A stretch of DNA of 64,000 bases, from assembly GCF_002216145.1 (NCBI RefSeq), contig NZ_CP022278.1, positions 1,240,001 through 1,304,000 on the forward strand. Direction: 5' to 3'. Below, piece by piece: positions 6,617 to 15,529 of the stretch (its first letter is position 1; each line of letters opens with the position of its first letter). The translations under genes were made by a program, and so were the position numbers. The notes under the pieces were generated by a model. That model had not been told where the DNA came from and searched no databases. It saw only the letters and a list, made by a program, of their open reading frames with translations. Origin of the DNA: Neisseria chenwenguii. Its GTDB lineage: Bacteria; Pseudomonadota; Gammaproteobacteria; Burkholderiales; Neisseriaceae.

Positions 6617-8191
6617 TCAGCGGCAGGTAAAACTTTCCGCTTTATTTTTATCCCCGCCCGTGTAAACGGCGGTTTTCGGGTAGGCGCAAAGCGGCATACT
6701 GCGGCCGGGGAAGGCTTTACCCTTGGCGGTGAGGCGTTCGGGGGCTTGGCCTTTGTCGTGCCAGTTTTCCAGCGCGGTGAGCGGGTCGAAGTCGTCAAAC
6801 GCCTGTCCGCCGCCGCAATGGGTCATGCCGGGGACCATAAACATGCGGCTGAATTCCTCTGCGCCGGCGGTGTCGCGCTGCATTTGGCGGAACCAGTCGC
6901 GCTGGTCTTTGGCGGAAAATACCGGGTCGGAGATGCCGGTGGCGATGATGAACCGGCCGCCTCGCACTTTGAAGCCGGACATATCGGTGGCCGTGGCGTC
7001 GTTGATTTTGCCGGTGGCGTAGGTTTTCGGCGTGTCGCGGTCGAAGTCGAACTTCGCGACATCAAAATCGGGCACGGCGGGGGTCATGAAATACCATTTG
7101 AGCGAGCCTTCGCCCAGCGTGATGTTGCGGGCGTCGGGCTTGGCGGTTTGCGAGTTGCCGAGTTTCCAGCTGCGCCAGCCTTCGGCGCTGATGCCTGTAT
7201 CGTAAAACCAGCCGCTGTAAATCTGCTGCCCTTTGCTGTTTTTCGCGCCGCCGAACACGGCTTTGAGCACAGCGGTTTTAGCGCGGCCCAAACCGGCGGA
7301 TTCGGGTTTGAAATCACAGCTTTCCCAAGCATTGATCACGCCGTCTTTCAGGCCGTCTTTGGCATCGCAGCGTTTTAAGACGGCCCGGCTGACTTTGTCC
7401 AAATCCTTTTGTGTCAGGGCGTTGGCGAGGATTTTTTGGCCGGCTGAATTTTTCGGCGCGATTTTCATGAATTGGTGCGTGTCCCACACTTCGGCCACGG
7501 CGGCGCGGGAGAGGCGGAAGCCCGGATTGGCGGCAATCACGCCGTCAAATTCCTGCGGGTAGCGCTGCGCAGCGATCATCGCTTCGCGTCCGCCGTTAGA
7601 ACAGCCCATAAAATAGCTGTGTTTCGGTGCGGCGCGGTACATCCGGTAAAGCAGCTCTTTGGCCGCCGCCGTGGTTTTGCCGATTGAGCGGTAGGCAAAA
7701 TCCAAACGCGCGTCCGGATCGGCGCCGAAATCGGGCGTCGGCGTCGGGTGGCCGCCGTCCATGCTGACCACGGCATAGCCGCGCATCAGCGCGGGTGTGG
7801 CGGTGGAACTGCGTACGGGAACGCTGCCGACGGCGGGCGCGACAAAGCCGTCCACGCCGCCGCCGCCTTGAAACAGGAATCTGCCGTTCCATTGTGCGGG
7901 CAGGCGGAGCTGGAATTTCGTGCCGTAATGTTTGCCGTCAACGCCGGTGCGCGCGCCGATTTCGCCCTCGACCACGCAATGCGCGCCTGCTTTCTGCGCC
8001 TGCGCCGCACCGCCCGTCAGCGCAGACATTCTGTCTGCCCCGACCGAGCCGTCGGCCGACCATTCTGCTTTGGTGATTTGGGTGTCGGCGATTTTGGCGT
8101 TTTTCAGCGCGGTACATTGTTCGGCGGACGCGGCAAACGCAGGCGCGGCCACGGCGGCGAGAAGCGCAGGAAGGATTTTGTGCGGTTTCAT
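6617..8191 (-). CDS. Tannase/feruloyl esterase family hydrolase
   Basis: A 524-residue secreted esterase of the tannase family, which cleaves aromatic acid esters such as gallates or ferulates. A Sec signal peptide (MKPHKILPALLAAVAAPAFAASA) opens the protein. The nucleophile motif GCSNGGRE lies near residue 195 and the catalytic histidine motif GMTHCGGG near residue 455; the cysteines in both motifs fit the disulfide that joins Ser and His neighbours in this family. Uncommon in Neisseria, and its substrate cannot be told. It stands alone between two hairpins. The start follows weak binding-site sequence (GGGGTGAG is further upstream, antisense). Confidence 0.88.
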   Translation of the reverse strand: MKPHKILPALLAAVAAPAFAASAEQCTALKNAKIADTQITKAEWSADGSVGADRMSALTGGAAQAQKAGAHCVVEGEIGARTGVDGKHYGTKFQLRLPAQWNGRFLFQGGGGVDGFVAPAVGSVPVRSSTATPALMRGYAVVSMDGGHPTPTPDFGADPDARLDFAYRSIGKTTAAAKELLYRMYRAAPKHSYFMGCSNGGREAMIAAQRYPQEFDGVIAANPGFRLSRAAVAEVWDTHQFMKIAPKNSAGQKILANALTQKDLDKVSRAVLKRCDAKDGLKDGVINAWESCDFKPESAGLGRAKTAVLKAVFGGAKNSKGQQIYSGWFYDTGISAEGWRSWKLGNSQTAKPDARNITLGEGSLKWYFMTPAVPDFDVAKFDFDRDTPKTYATGKINDATATDMSGFKVRGGRFIIATGISDPVFSAKDQRDWFRQMQRDTAGAEEFSRMFMVPGMTHCGGGQAFDDFDPLTALENWHDKGQAPERLTAKGKAFPGRSMPLCAYPKTAVYTGGDKNKAESFTCR

Positions 8192-8235
8192 GGCGGTGCT
8201 TTCGTGGGGTGAGATGATTGAATTTTAGTACATGG

Positions 8236-8278
8236 AAAGGCCGTCTGAAAACAGGGACAGGGTTTCAGACGGCCTTTT
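8236..8278 (-). terminator. Hairpin between the FUSC gene and the tannase gene
   Basis: AAAGGCCGTCTGAAA and TTTCAGACGGCCTTT with a 13-base loop; lies upstream of the tannase start and downstream of the FUSC gene, about 125 bases after its stop. Confidence 0.6.
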
Positions 8279-8403
8279 AAGCGTTTGAATGCCGTCTGAA
8301 CATCCGGCCGGTTTGGAAACGCGGATTCCGGGCGTTCCGAAAATCAGTGCCCGTTCCCGCGGGAGGAGGACAGGGGAGGCTTGTTTGGTTCGAACCGGTA
8401 TTT

Positions 8404-9561
8404 TCAGACGGCCTCCGTCTGCTCCTCTTCCCGCGCGTCGGCTTTGTTGCCCAGCAGATGTTCGCGCAGGCGTTGGCGTTCGTAAGTATCCAGCCATTTG
8501 CGGCGGGTGCGCTGGAGGAGGATGACCAGCGAAGCGACTTCGCTGCGGGTGTTGATGCTCAGCCATAAAAAGCCCTGCCATTCGAACGGCAGCCGGCGGG
8601 AGAGGCGCTCGAGTTCGGGCGTCATGCCGGGCAGAAAGCGGATGCGGCGGGCGTAGTGGCCTTTAATCAGGCGCACGGTCAGACGCAGTTCGCGTTGGAA
8701 CCGGGAAAAATGGCGGTCGAGCAGGCGCATTTCGTCTTCGCTGATGACGGGTTTGGGCAGGCGGCCGGCGGTGGTAAGCAGCAGCTCGGTGGAATTGACG
8801 ATTTTTCGGTGGGCGTGCTGCATGGCTTCCATCATGGGTTTGGAGATGTGGCTTTCGCCCGATACGGCGGCAAGGTGGCTGCGGCTTTTGACGAGGCGGG
8901 CGTTGATCTGCTTCATTTTGGCCATGTTTTGGTTGAAACGCTCGCGGGTCATGGTTTTGCCGTCGCCGACTTCGGCGATGATGCGGCTGCATTCGGTGAG
9001 GTTGTCGGCAAGCATGAAGCGCCACATCAGGGTGGAACGCAGCGGCAGGAGTTTGGCGGCGACGATGGCGATGAGGGCGCCGAATAAGACGTTCATGGCG
9101 CGGGTGAGGCCGCTGTCGAGCCAGTCGTGGCGGTTGTCGCCGATGAGCATACACATGGTCAGGCCGGCGAGCATGGGGATGTAGCCGTTTTTGCCGACGG
9201 CCGACCAGCCGGATACGGCGCTGAGGATGCCGACGATGAGGTAAAACAGGATGTTGCCGTGGAAATAGTGTTGGTTGAGCCATAGAATGCCCAAGCCGGC
9301 GGCAAGGCCGATGACGGTGCCGAGCATGCGTTCGACGGCTTTGGAGTAAATCGCGCCTTGAAACTGAAGCATACCGAGCACGACAAACACGGTCATGCCG
9401 ATCCATTCGCCGTGCTCCAAGCCGGCGACGCGCGCCAGAAGGGTGGCGAACAAAACGGCCAATCCGAGCCTGATAGCGTGGATCAGGCGGCTGTAACGGT
9501 AGCGTTCGTAGGAGTTGAGCCAGCGTTCGGCGATGCGGGCGCGTTCGGCGGGAGAGGTCAT
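8404..9561 (-). CDS. FUSC family inner membrane protein
   Basis: A 385-residue protein of the FUSC/aromatic acid exporter superfamily. After a short cytoplasmic start come about six membrane segments between residues 25 and 170 (AIRLGLAVLFATLLARVAG, GMTVFVVLGMLQFQGAIYSK, GTVIGLAAGLGILWL, ILFYLIVGILSAVSGWSAV, then IPMLAGLTMCMLIG and AMNVLFGALIAIVAAKLLPL), then a helical cytoplasmic domain. Only the membrane half of the longer YccS/AaeB proteins is present. The ATG at 9561 (MTSPAERARI) is chosen; the open frame upstream is not family-like. The C-terminal residues (EEEQTEAV) are encoded by an uptake sequence. Confidence 0.82.
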   Translation of the reverse strand: MTSPAERARIAERWLNSYERYRYSRLIHAIRLGLAVLFATLLARVAGLEHGEWIGMTVFVVLGMLQFQGAIYSKAVERMLGTVIGLAAGLGILWLNQHYFHGNILFYLIVGILSAVSGWSAVGKNGYIPMLAGLTMCMLIGDNRHDWLDSGLTRAMNVLFGALIAIVAAKLLPLRSTLMWRFMLADNLTECSRIIAEVGDGKTMTRERFNQNMAKMKQINARLVKSRSHLAAVSGESHISKPMMEAMQHAHRKIVNSTELLLTTAGRLPKPVISEDEMRLLDRHFSRFQRELRLTVRLIKGHYARRIRFLPGMTPELERLSRRLPFEWQGFLWLSINTRSEVASLVILLQRTRRKWLDTYERQRLREHLLGNKADAREEEQTEAV

Positions 9562-9717
9562 TGGGGATTTTTCGGAAAGAAAACAGGTGCGTATCTTAAA
9601 CGGAAACGGGCGGAATTTGTAGCGGAATGCCTGAGGCCGTCTGAAACCGACAGCTTCAAGCCGTTGCAAAAATCAGAAACATCCGCTTAAAGGCCGTCTG
9701 AAACGGTTAATTCCTCA

Positions 9718-9755
9718 ACGGACGCCATTCCCGCGCAGGCGGGAATGGCGTCCGT
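9718..9755. repeat. dRS3 repeat inside a 17-base perfect inverted repeat
   Basis: The dRS3 core ATTCCCGCGCAGGCGGGAAT sits in a perfect palindrome with arms ACGGACGCCATTCCCGC and its complement around GCAG. Further right (9756-9824) are two GAGCG-A/T-AGTCGAAG repeats. The rest of 9562-10048 holds only scattered uptake sequences. Confidence 0.8.
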
Positions 9756-10048
9756 GAAAGCTCGGCTGCTGAGCGAAGTCGAAAGTACTTGCCACTGAGC
9801 GTAGTCGAAGTGTCAGACGGCCTTTAGGCAGATTTTGGAAAACGGGCGGAATCCGGCTGTTTTGAGCTGTTTCTGTGTGTGGGATTTTTGCTAACACTTT
9901 GAAACTGCTTTAAATTCCGTTTCCTCTAGTACAAAAATCCCTACCCGCATTGTCAACAAACTGCTAGAATCCGCCCATCTTTTTCAGACGGCCTGATGCT
10001 TGGGAAAGCGGTTGGGGCCGTCTGAAAACTGTTTTTTGGAGGAATGAT

Positions 10049-11467
10049 ATGACTGAATCCTTGCACAATCTGGTGAAGGCTGTGAACGGCCCGATGTGGG
10101 ATTGGCTGATTTTTGTTTTGCTCGGCACGGGGCTGTTTTTCACGCTGACGACGGGTTTTGTCCAAATCCGCCTGTTTGCCCAAAGCGTGCGCGCGATGCT
10201 CGGCGGGCGCAGGCAGGGCGACGATCCGCACGGCATTACGCCGTTTCAGGCGTTTGTGACCGGTTTGGCCAGCCGCGTGGGCGTGGGCAATATTGCGGGC
10301 GTGGCGATTGCGATTTCCGTCGGCGGCCCCGGTGCGGTGTTTTGGATGTGGCTGGTGGCCTTTATCGGCATGAGTTCGGCGTTTGCCGAGTCGTCGTTGG
10401 CGCAGCTTTTTAAAATCCGCGATTACGACAACCACCATTTCCGCGGCGGTCCGGCCTATTACATCACGCGCGGCCTGGGGCAGCGCTGGATGGGGATTCT
10501 GTTTGCGCTGAGTCTGATTTTCTGTTTCGGACTGGTGTATGAGGCGGTGCAGTCGAATACGGTGGCGGTGGCCGCCAAAGTGGCTTGGGGCTGGGACGAA
10601 CACGCCGTCGGCGTGGCTTTGGTCATCATGACCGCGCCGATTATTTTCGGCGGCATCCGCCGCGTCGCGCGGTGGGCGGAGCTGGTTGTGCCGGTGATGG
10701 CGGTTCTGTATCTTTTGATGGCGCTGTATATCGTCGGCACAAATGTCGCGATGATTCCGAACGTGTTTGAGATGATCATCGGCAATGCGTTTAAATCCGA
10801 CGCGGCGGGCGGCGGCCTGCTCGGCGGTTTGATTTCGCAAACGATGATGATGGGCATCAAACGCGGCCTGTATTCCAACGAGGCGGGTCAGGGTTCGGCG
10901 CCGAATGCGGCGGCGGCGGCGGAGGTGAAACACCCTGTGTCGCAAGGCATGATTCAGATGCTGGGCGTGTTTGTCGATACCATGATTGTGTGTTCGTGTA
11001 CCGCGTTTATCATTTTGGTTTCCGACCTGCCGGCGGATCACGGTTTAAGCGGCGCGCAACTGACGCAGGCGGCGATTGTCAGCCATGTGGGCAACTGGGG
11101 CGCGGATTTTCTGGCGGTGATTCTGTTTTTATTCGCGTTTTCCACCATCATCGGCAACTACGCTTATGCGGAATCGAATGTGCAGTTTATCAAGAGCAAC
11201 TGGCAGATTCTCTCGCTCTTCCGCATGGGCGTGTTGGGTATGGTGTATTTCGGCGCGGTGAACGAAGTGCCGCTGGTGTGGGACATGGCCGATATGGCAA
11301 TGGGCACGATGGCGTGGATCAACCTGATTGCCATTCTGCTGCTCTCGCCGCTGGTCTTCCTGCTGCTGAAGGATTACACCGCCAAGCTGAAAATGGGCAA
11401 GGATCCTGAGTTTAAACTTTCCGAACACCCGGGTTTGAAACGTAAGATTAAATCGGATATTTGGTAA
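10049..11467 (+). CDS. Sodium:alanine symporter (AGCS family)
   Basis: A 472-residue inner membrane protein that takes up alanine or glycine with sodium. The AGCS hallmarks are present: a hydrophobic start (WLIFVLLGTGLFFTLTTGF), the motif VTGLASRVGVGNIAGVAIAI near residue 68, FAESSLAQLFKIRD and the conserved GLYSNEAGQGSAPNAAAAA near residue 272, with about eleven membrane segments. A ribosome binding site (TTGGAGGAATG) lies just before the ATG at 10049. Convergent with sstT, with a shared hairpin between. A single-gene unit. Confidence 0.93.
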   Translation: MTESLHNLVKAVNGPMWDWLIFVLLGTGLFFTLTTGFVQIRLFAQSVRAMLGGRRQGDDPHGITPFQAFVTGLASRVGVGNIAGVAIAISVGGPGAVFWMWLVAFIGMSSAFAESSLAQLFKIRDYDNHHFRGGPAYYITRGLGQRWMGILFALSLIFCFGLVYEAVQSNTVAVAAKVAWGWDEHAVGVALVIMTAPIIFGGIRRVARWAELVVPVMAVLYLLMALYIVGTNVAMIPNVFEMIIGNAFKSDAAGGGLLGGLISQTMMMGIKRGLYSNEAGQGSAPNAAAAAEVKHPVSQGMIQMLGVFVDTMIVCSCTAFIILVSDLPADHGLSGAQLTQAAIVSHVGNWGADFLAVILFLFAFSTIIGNYAYAESNVQFIKSNWQILSLFRMGVLGMVYFGAVNEVPLVWDMADMAMGTMAWINLIAILLLSPLVFLLLKDYTAKLKMGKDPEFKLSEHPGLKRKIKSDIW

Positions 11468-11485
11468 GGTTTTGGGTTTGAAGAG

Positions 11486-11516
11486 AAAGGCCGTCTGAAA
11501 ATTTCAGACGGCCTTT
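11486..11516. terminator. Bidirectional uptake-sequence hairpin
   Basis: AAAGGCCGTCTGAAA and TTTCAGACGGCCTTT meet almost without a loop, between the AGCS gene (+) and sstT (-). Confidence 0.8.
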
Positions 11517-11541
11517 GCCATATCTATCTTCAAAACCCCGC

Positions 11542-12762
11542 TTAATTGCGGTTGCGCCCCATATCCGCGGCAGCGGTAAACAGCACGTCGGTAGAGGAAT
11601 TGAGCGCGGTTTCGGCGGAATCCTGAATCACGCCGATGATGAAGCCGACGGCGACGACCTGCATGGAAATGTCGTTGGAAATGCCGAACAGGCTGCACGC
11701 CATCGGGATCAGCAGCAGCGATCCGCCCGCCACGCCGGATGCACCGCAGGCGCCGACGGTGGCGACCAGACTCAAGAGGACGGCTGTCCAGAAGTCAACC
11801 TGAATGCCCAGCGTATGCGCGGCAGCCATCGACAACACGGTAATGGTAATCGCCGCGCCGGCCATATTGATGGTGGCGCCCAACGGAATGGAAATGGAAT
11901 AAGTGTCTTCGTGCAGGCCGAGTTTTTTCGCCAGCGCCATGTTGACCGGAATATTGGCGGCGGACGAGCGGGTGAAAAAGGCGTACACACCGCTTTCGCG
12001 CAGGCAGGTCAACACAAGCGGGTAGGGGTTGCGGCGGATTTTCCACCATACAATCAACGGGTTGACGACCAGTGCGATGAAAATCATGCTGCCCAGCAAT
12101 ACGCCCAGCAGTTTCGCATAGCTCAAAAGCGCGTCAAAACCCGTTTCGGCTACCGTGGAGGCCACCAAACCGAAAATACCCAGAGGGGCAAACTTAATCA
12201 CCCATTTCACGACGGTTGAAACCGCTTCGGCCAAATCGGCGACCACTTGGCGGGTGGTGTCCGAACCGTGGTTGCGCAAGGCCGCGCCCAAAATCAGCGC
12301 CCAAGCGAGAATGCCGATGTAGTTGGCATTGGCGACGGCGTTAATCGGGTTGGCAACCAAGTTCATCAAGACGTTTTTCAAAACTTCTGCAATCCCCGAC
12401 GGCGGCGTGGTCGAAACATCGCCGGCGTTGGCCAGCACAATAGACGTCGGGAACATAAAGCTGGCCGCCACCGCCACCACTGCGGCGGCAAACGTGCCCA
12501 ACATATACAAAACAATGATCGGCCTGATATAGGCTTCATTGCCTTTTTGGTGCCGCGCGATGGCCGACATCACCAAAATAAACACCAAAACCGGCGCCAC
12601 GGCTTTGAGCGCGCCGACAAACAGGCTGCCGAAAAGTCCCGCGCCCATGCCCGCATCCGGCGCGAGCCAGCCGAGTAAAATGCCCAAAACCAAGCCGATA
12701 ACGATTTGGGTAACCAAATCGATGCGGTTGAGTGTGCCAAACACCGAATTGCTGCCAGCCAT
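11542..12762 (-). CDS. sstT: Serine/threonine:sodium symporter
   Basis: A 406-residue transporter of the dicarboxylate/amino acid:cation symporter family, SstT branch (E. coli SstT is of almost equal length). Visible features are [16 protein letters not shown] near the start, the serine-rich loop region, and the substrate-site motifs in the last third ([29 protein letters not shown], then [25 protein letters not shown]). The ATG at 12762 ([11 protein letters not shown]) follows AAGAAGATTCTT; the open frame upstream to 12846 is not family-like. Takes up serine and threonine. Confidence 0.93.
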   Translation of the reverse strand: MAGSNSVFGTLNRIDLVTQIVIGLVLGILLGWLAPDAGMGAGLFGSLFVGALKAVAPVLVFILVMSAIARHQKGNEAYIRPIIVLYMLGTFAAAVVAVAASFMFPTSIVLANAGDVSTTPPSGIAEVLKNVLMNLVANPINAVANANYIGILAWALILGAALRNHGSDTTRQVVADLAEAVSTVVKWVIKFAPLGIFGLVASTVAETGFDALLSYAKLLGVLLGSMIFIALVVNPLIVWWKIRRNPYPLVLTCLRESGVYAFFTRSSAANIPVNMALAKKLGLHEDTYSISIPLGATINMAGAAITITVLSMAAAHTLGIQVDFWTAVLLSLVATVGACGASGVAGGSLLLIPMACSLFGISNDISMQVVAVGFIIGVIQDSAETALNSSTDVLFTAAADMGRNRN

Positions 12763-13091
12763 AAGAATCTTCTTTTTTAATGTTAAGAACGGACTGCATT
12801 CTAAAGTAAAAAACCGCGCAGGGGGAAGTTTGGATAGGGCGGGCAAACCGCGTTTGCCGGGCGTTATAGTGAAATAAAATATTTCAGACGGCCTACAACC
12901 CCGTTTTCCTTGTTAGGCCGTCTGAAAATCCAAACTGTGCCGCAAGCCGTGTTTTCTTTATACTGTTTCTATACTGTTTCCAACGCCAAACCGTTCACGC
13001 CGATAAAACGCCCCGCGTCGGGCGGGTTTTAAAAGAGAGGGGAAATAATGTTAGAATCGGCAGTCCGATTCCATTTCCGCCGAAGCGCCGT
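12763..13091. other. Intergenic region between sstT and tamA
   Basis: Divergent promoters are expected here. It holds a lone element end TATAGTGAAATAAAATA (12866-12882), like the ends of the Correia-like element at 24280-24435, two uptake sequences, a direct repeat of TATACTGTTTC (about 12959-12979), and AT-rich sequence before tamA. No gene seen. Confidence 0.5.
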
Positions 13092-14948
13092 ATGCCCATG
13101 ATGAACAAGCCGATTAAGCCGTTTCTCCTGACTACGCTCTCGCTGGCCTGCGCACACGCGGCGGCGGCCGATCAGTTTGTGCCGCGCGCGGAGGATTACG
13201 AGCCGATTCCCGCTGCGAAGCGCGCCGCACCGCCGCGTTTGGATTCCACCGAATCGGTCAAACTCGAGCCGAAGTTTCCCGTCAAAATCGACGTGAAAGA
13301 CGACGAACTCAAAAAACTGCTCGAAGAGAGCCTGCCGCTGATTACCCAGCAGCAGGAAGAAGTTTTGGATAAAGAGCAGGTCGGCTTTCTGGCCGAGGAA
13401 ACGCCCGACAACGTCAAAACCATCCTGCGCACCAAAGGCTATTTCAACAGCACCGTCTATCTCAAAGACAACGGCACAAGCTATACCGTCAGCGCCATTC
13501 CCGGCCCGCGCACCAAAATCGACAATGTCAGCGTCGCCCTCGTCGGCGACGTCCTCTCCGACGACAACCTAGCCGAATACTATAAAAACGCCATGCTCGA
13601 CTGGCAGCAGCCCGTCGGCGAAAACTTCGACCAAAGCGGCTGGAGCAACAGTAAAACATCCGTCCTCTCCGCCGTTACCCGTAAAAAATACCCGCTGGCC
13701 AAACTCAGCAGCACACAGGCCACCATCAATCCCGACAAACACACCGCTGACCTCAATGTCATCGTCGAGAGCGACCGCCCGATCTACTTCGGCGACTTCC
13801 AAATCACCGGTACCCGCCGTTATCCGCAAAGCGTCGTCGAAGGCTTGGCGCGTTTCAAACCCGGTTCGCCCTATGATTTGGACATGCTGCTCGACCTCCA
13901 GCAGGCGCTGGAGCAAAACGGCCATTACGCCGGCGCCTCGGTTCAGGCTGATTTCGACAATCTGCAAGGCGACCGCGTACCTGTCAAAGTCAACGTTACC
14001 GAAACCAAACGCCATAAATTCGAAACCGGTATCCGCTACGACTCCGAATACGGCTTGGGCGGCCGCATCGGCTACGACTACTACAATCTCTTCAACAAAG
14101 GCTACATCGGCTCCGTCGTTTGGGACATGGACAAATACGAAACCTCGTTTGCCCTCGGCGTCAGCCAGCCGCGCAACAATCAAGGCAAATACTGGACGAC
14201 CAACGTCGGCTACAACCGTTCCACCACCCAAAACCTTGAAAAACGCGCCCTCACCAGCGGGGTTTGGTACGTCCGCGACCGCAACAACATCGACGCCCGC
14301 CTCGGCCTCGAATTCATTATTGAAGACCAGAAAGTTCCCGGTTCCAACCTCGACTTAGGCCGCAGCCATGCCACCATGCTTACCGCCGCTTGGAAACGCC
14401 AAAACATCGACACCACCCTGCGCCCCGAAAACGGCTACTACCTCGACGGGAAAGTCGGTGCCACAGTAGGCAAAGTGCTTTCCTCCACCATGATGGCGCG
14501 TGCCAACGTCCGCACCGGCTATTACTTCACGCCCGAAAACAAAAAAATCGGCACCTTCATCGCCCGCGGGCAGGCCGGTTACGTTTACGCCAAAGAAAAC
14601 CAAAACGTTCCTTCCAGCCTGCTGTTCCGCACCGGCGGTGCATCCAGTATCCGCGGTTACGAACTCGACAGCATCGGCATACAGGGGCCGAACGACTCCG
14701 TCCTCCCCGACCGCGCCCTTCTGGTCGGCAGCTTGGAATACCAATACCCGTTCAGCAAAAACTTCTCCGCCGCCGTCTTCCACGACGTCGGCGACGCCGC
14801 CCGTACCTTCCAGCACATGACCATGAAACACGGCACCGGCCTCGGTCTGCGCTGGTTCAGCCCCGTCGCCCCGTTCTCCTTCGACGTGGCCTACGGGCAT
14901 TCCGACAAAAAACTGCGCTGGCATATCAGTTTGGGAACGCGGTTTTAA
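13092..14948 (+). CDS. tamA: Outer membrane protein TamA (BamA family)
   Basis: A 618-residue outer membrane protein. After a signal peptide (PFLLTTLSLACAHAAAA) come POTRA-type domains (about residues 95-310) and a C-terminal 16-strand barrel of the Omp85 fold. The barrel carries the lid-loop motif LLFRTGGASSIRGYE (the conserved VRGY/IRGY) and ends in an aromatic residue (ISLGTRF). TamA with inner membrane-anchored TamB helps in autotransporter assembly and lipid traffic. tamB follows 580 bases downstream, separated by hairpins and repeats, so the two are probably not one tight operon here. The start could also be the second or third Met. Confidence 0.93.
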   Translation: MPMMNKPIKPFLLTTLSLACAHAAAADQFVPRAEDYEPIPAAKRAAPPRLDSTESVKLEPKFPVKIDVKDDELKKLLEESLPLITQQQEEVLDKEQVGFLAEETPDNVKTILRTKGYFNSTVYLKDNGTSYTVSAIPGPRTKIDNVSVALVGDVLSDDNLAEYYKNAMLDWQQPVGENFDQSGWSNSKTSVLSAVTRKKYPLAKLSSTQATINPDKHTADLNVIVESDRPIYFGDFQITGTRRYPQSVVEGLARFKPGSPYDLDMLLDLQQALEQNGHYAGASVQADFDNLQGDRVPVKVNVTETKRHKFETGIRYDSEYGLGGRIGYDYYNLFNKGYIGSVVWDMDKYETSFALGVSQPRNNQGKYWTTNVGYNRSTTQNLEKRALTSGVWYVRDRNNIDARLGLEFIIEDQKVPGSNLDLGRSHATMLTAAWKRQNIDTTLRPENGYYLDGKVGATVGKVLSSTMMARANVRTGYYFTPENKKIGTFIARGQAGYVYAKENQNVPSSLLFRTGGASSIRGYELDSIGIQGPNDSVLPDRALLVGSLEYQYPFSKNFSAAVFHDVGDAARTFQHMTMKHGTGLGLRWFSPVAPFSFDVAYGHSDKKLRWHISLGTRF

Positions 14949-14950
14949 GG

Positions 14951-15004
14951 TTTTCAGACGGCCTGACCGAGATTACCGAAAAATACTTGAGGCCGTCTGA
15001 AAAA
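14951..15004 (+). terminator. Inverted uptake sequences after tamA
   Basis: TTTTCAGACGGCCT and AGGCCGTCTGAAAA spaced by about 26 bases, right after the tamA stop. Confidence 0.5.
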
Positions 15005-15073
15005 GGTGATAACCCTTCCCCGTTCCTGCGAAAACCGGGGCGGGCGCAAAACGGTTAGATAAACCGAACTGTG

Positions 15074-15131
15074 TAGGCTGGACTTCAGCCCAGCAAAGCA
15101 GGCTGACAAGCTGGGCCGAAGCCCAGCCTAT
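15074..15131. repeat. Short GTAGGCTGG...AGCCCAGCCTA repeat
   Basis: Relative of the element at 4449-4564 with imperfect inverted ends and an inner TTCAGCCCAGC / GCTGGGCCGAA pair. Confidence 0.5.
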
Positions 15132-15145
15132 GCAATTCTTTCACG

Positions 15146-15255
15146 GACGTCATTCCCGCGCAGACGGGAATCCACGGTTAAAAACAGACAATGTTTTGTT
15201 TTAACACAGTTTCAGAAAATCAAACGTGGATTCCCGCCTGCGCGGGAATGACGTC
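15146..15255. mobile_element. 110-base element with 31-base inverted ends containing dRS3
   Basis: The ends GACGTCATTCCCGCGCAGAC... (15146-15176) and the complement at 15225-15255 match at 30 of 31 positions. Each end holds a dRS3 core (15152-15171, 15230-15249). The AT-rich middle codes for nothing. Its size and build match the element at 44724-44830. dRS3 repeats are known as landing sites of filamentous phage and as borders of neisserial repeat arrays. Confidence 0.7.
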
Positions 15256-15529
15256 GGTTGAAAGATTAACCGTTCCAGACGGCCTCACACTTTCCAAACC
15301 ACCGGAAACACCAGACGCCTGATGCCGTCTGAAAAACTTTGACATTCCACAAACCTGTCCCCTTCCCCGCGGGGGGGGCTAGGGAGGGCAAAACGTCCGA
15401 AATGCCGCCCAAGCATTTTCAGACGGCCACCGCCCAACCCTCTCCCGCGGGAGAGGGAGCAGGGTTCAGAAGCCCGGATATTTGCGGATAAAATGCCCGC
15501 CCCGCCCGAAAAAAACCGAATACCCGACC

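Noticed and set aside
9953..11041. 362-codon open frame opposite the AGCS transporter
   Set aside because: Arg/His-rich translation typical of the reverse of a membrane protein gene; no start signals or family features.
12866..12882. Second Correia-like element upstream of tamA
   Set aside because: Only one end (TATAGTGAAATAAAATA) is seen; no matching inverted end within 200 bases.
13569..14231. 220-codon minus-strand frame opposite tamA
   Set aside because: Shadow frame, valine- and glycine-rich, no ribosome binding site.
14951..15529. Partial insertion sequence between tamA and tamB
   Set aside because: No transposase-like translation; the region is explained by uptake sequences, a GTAGG repeat and the dRS3-bounded element.
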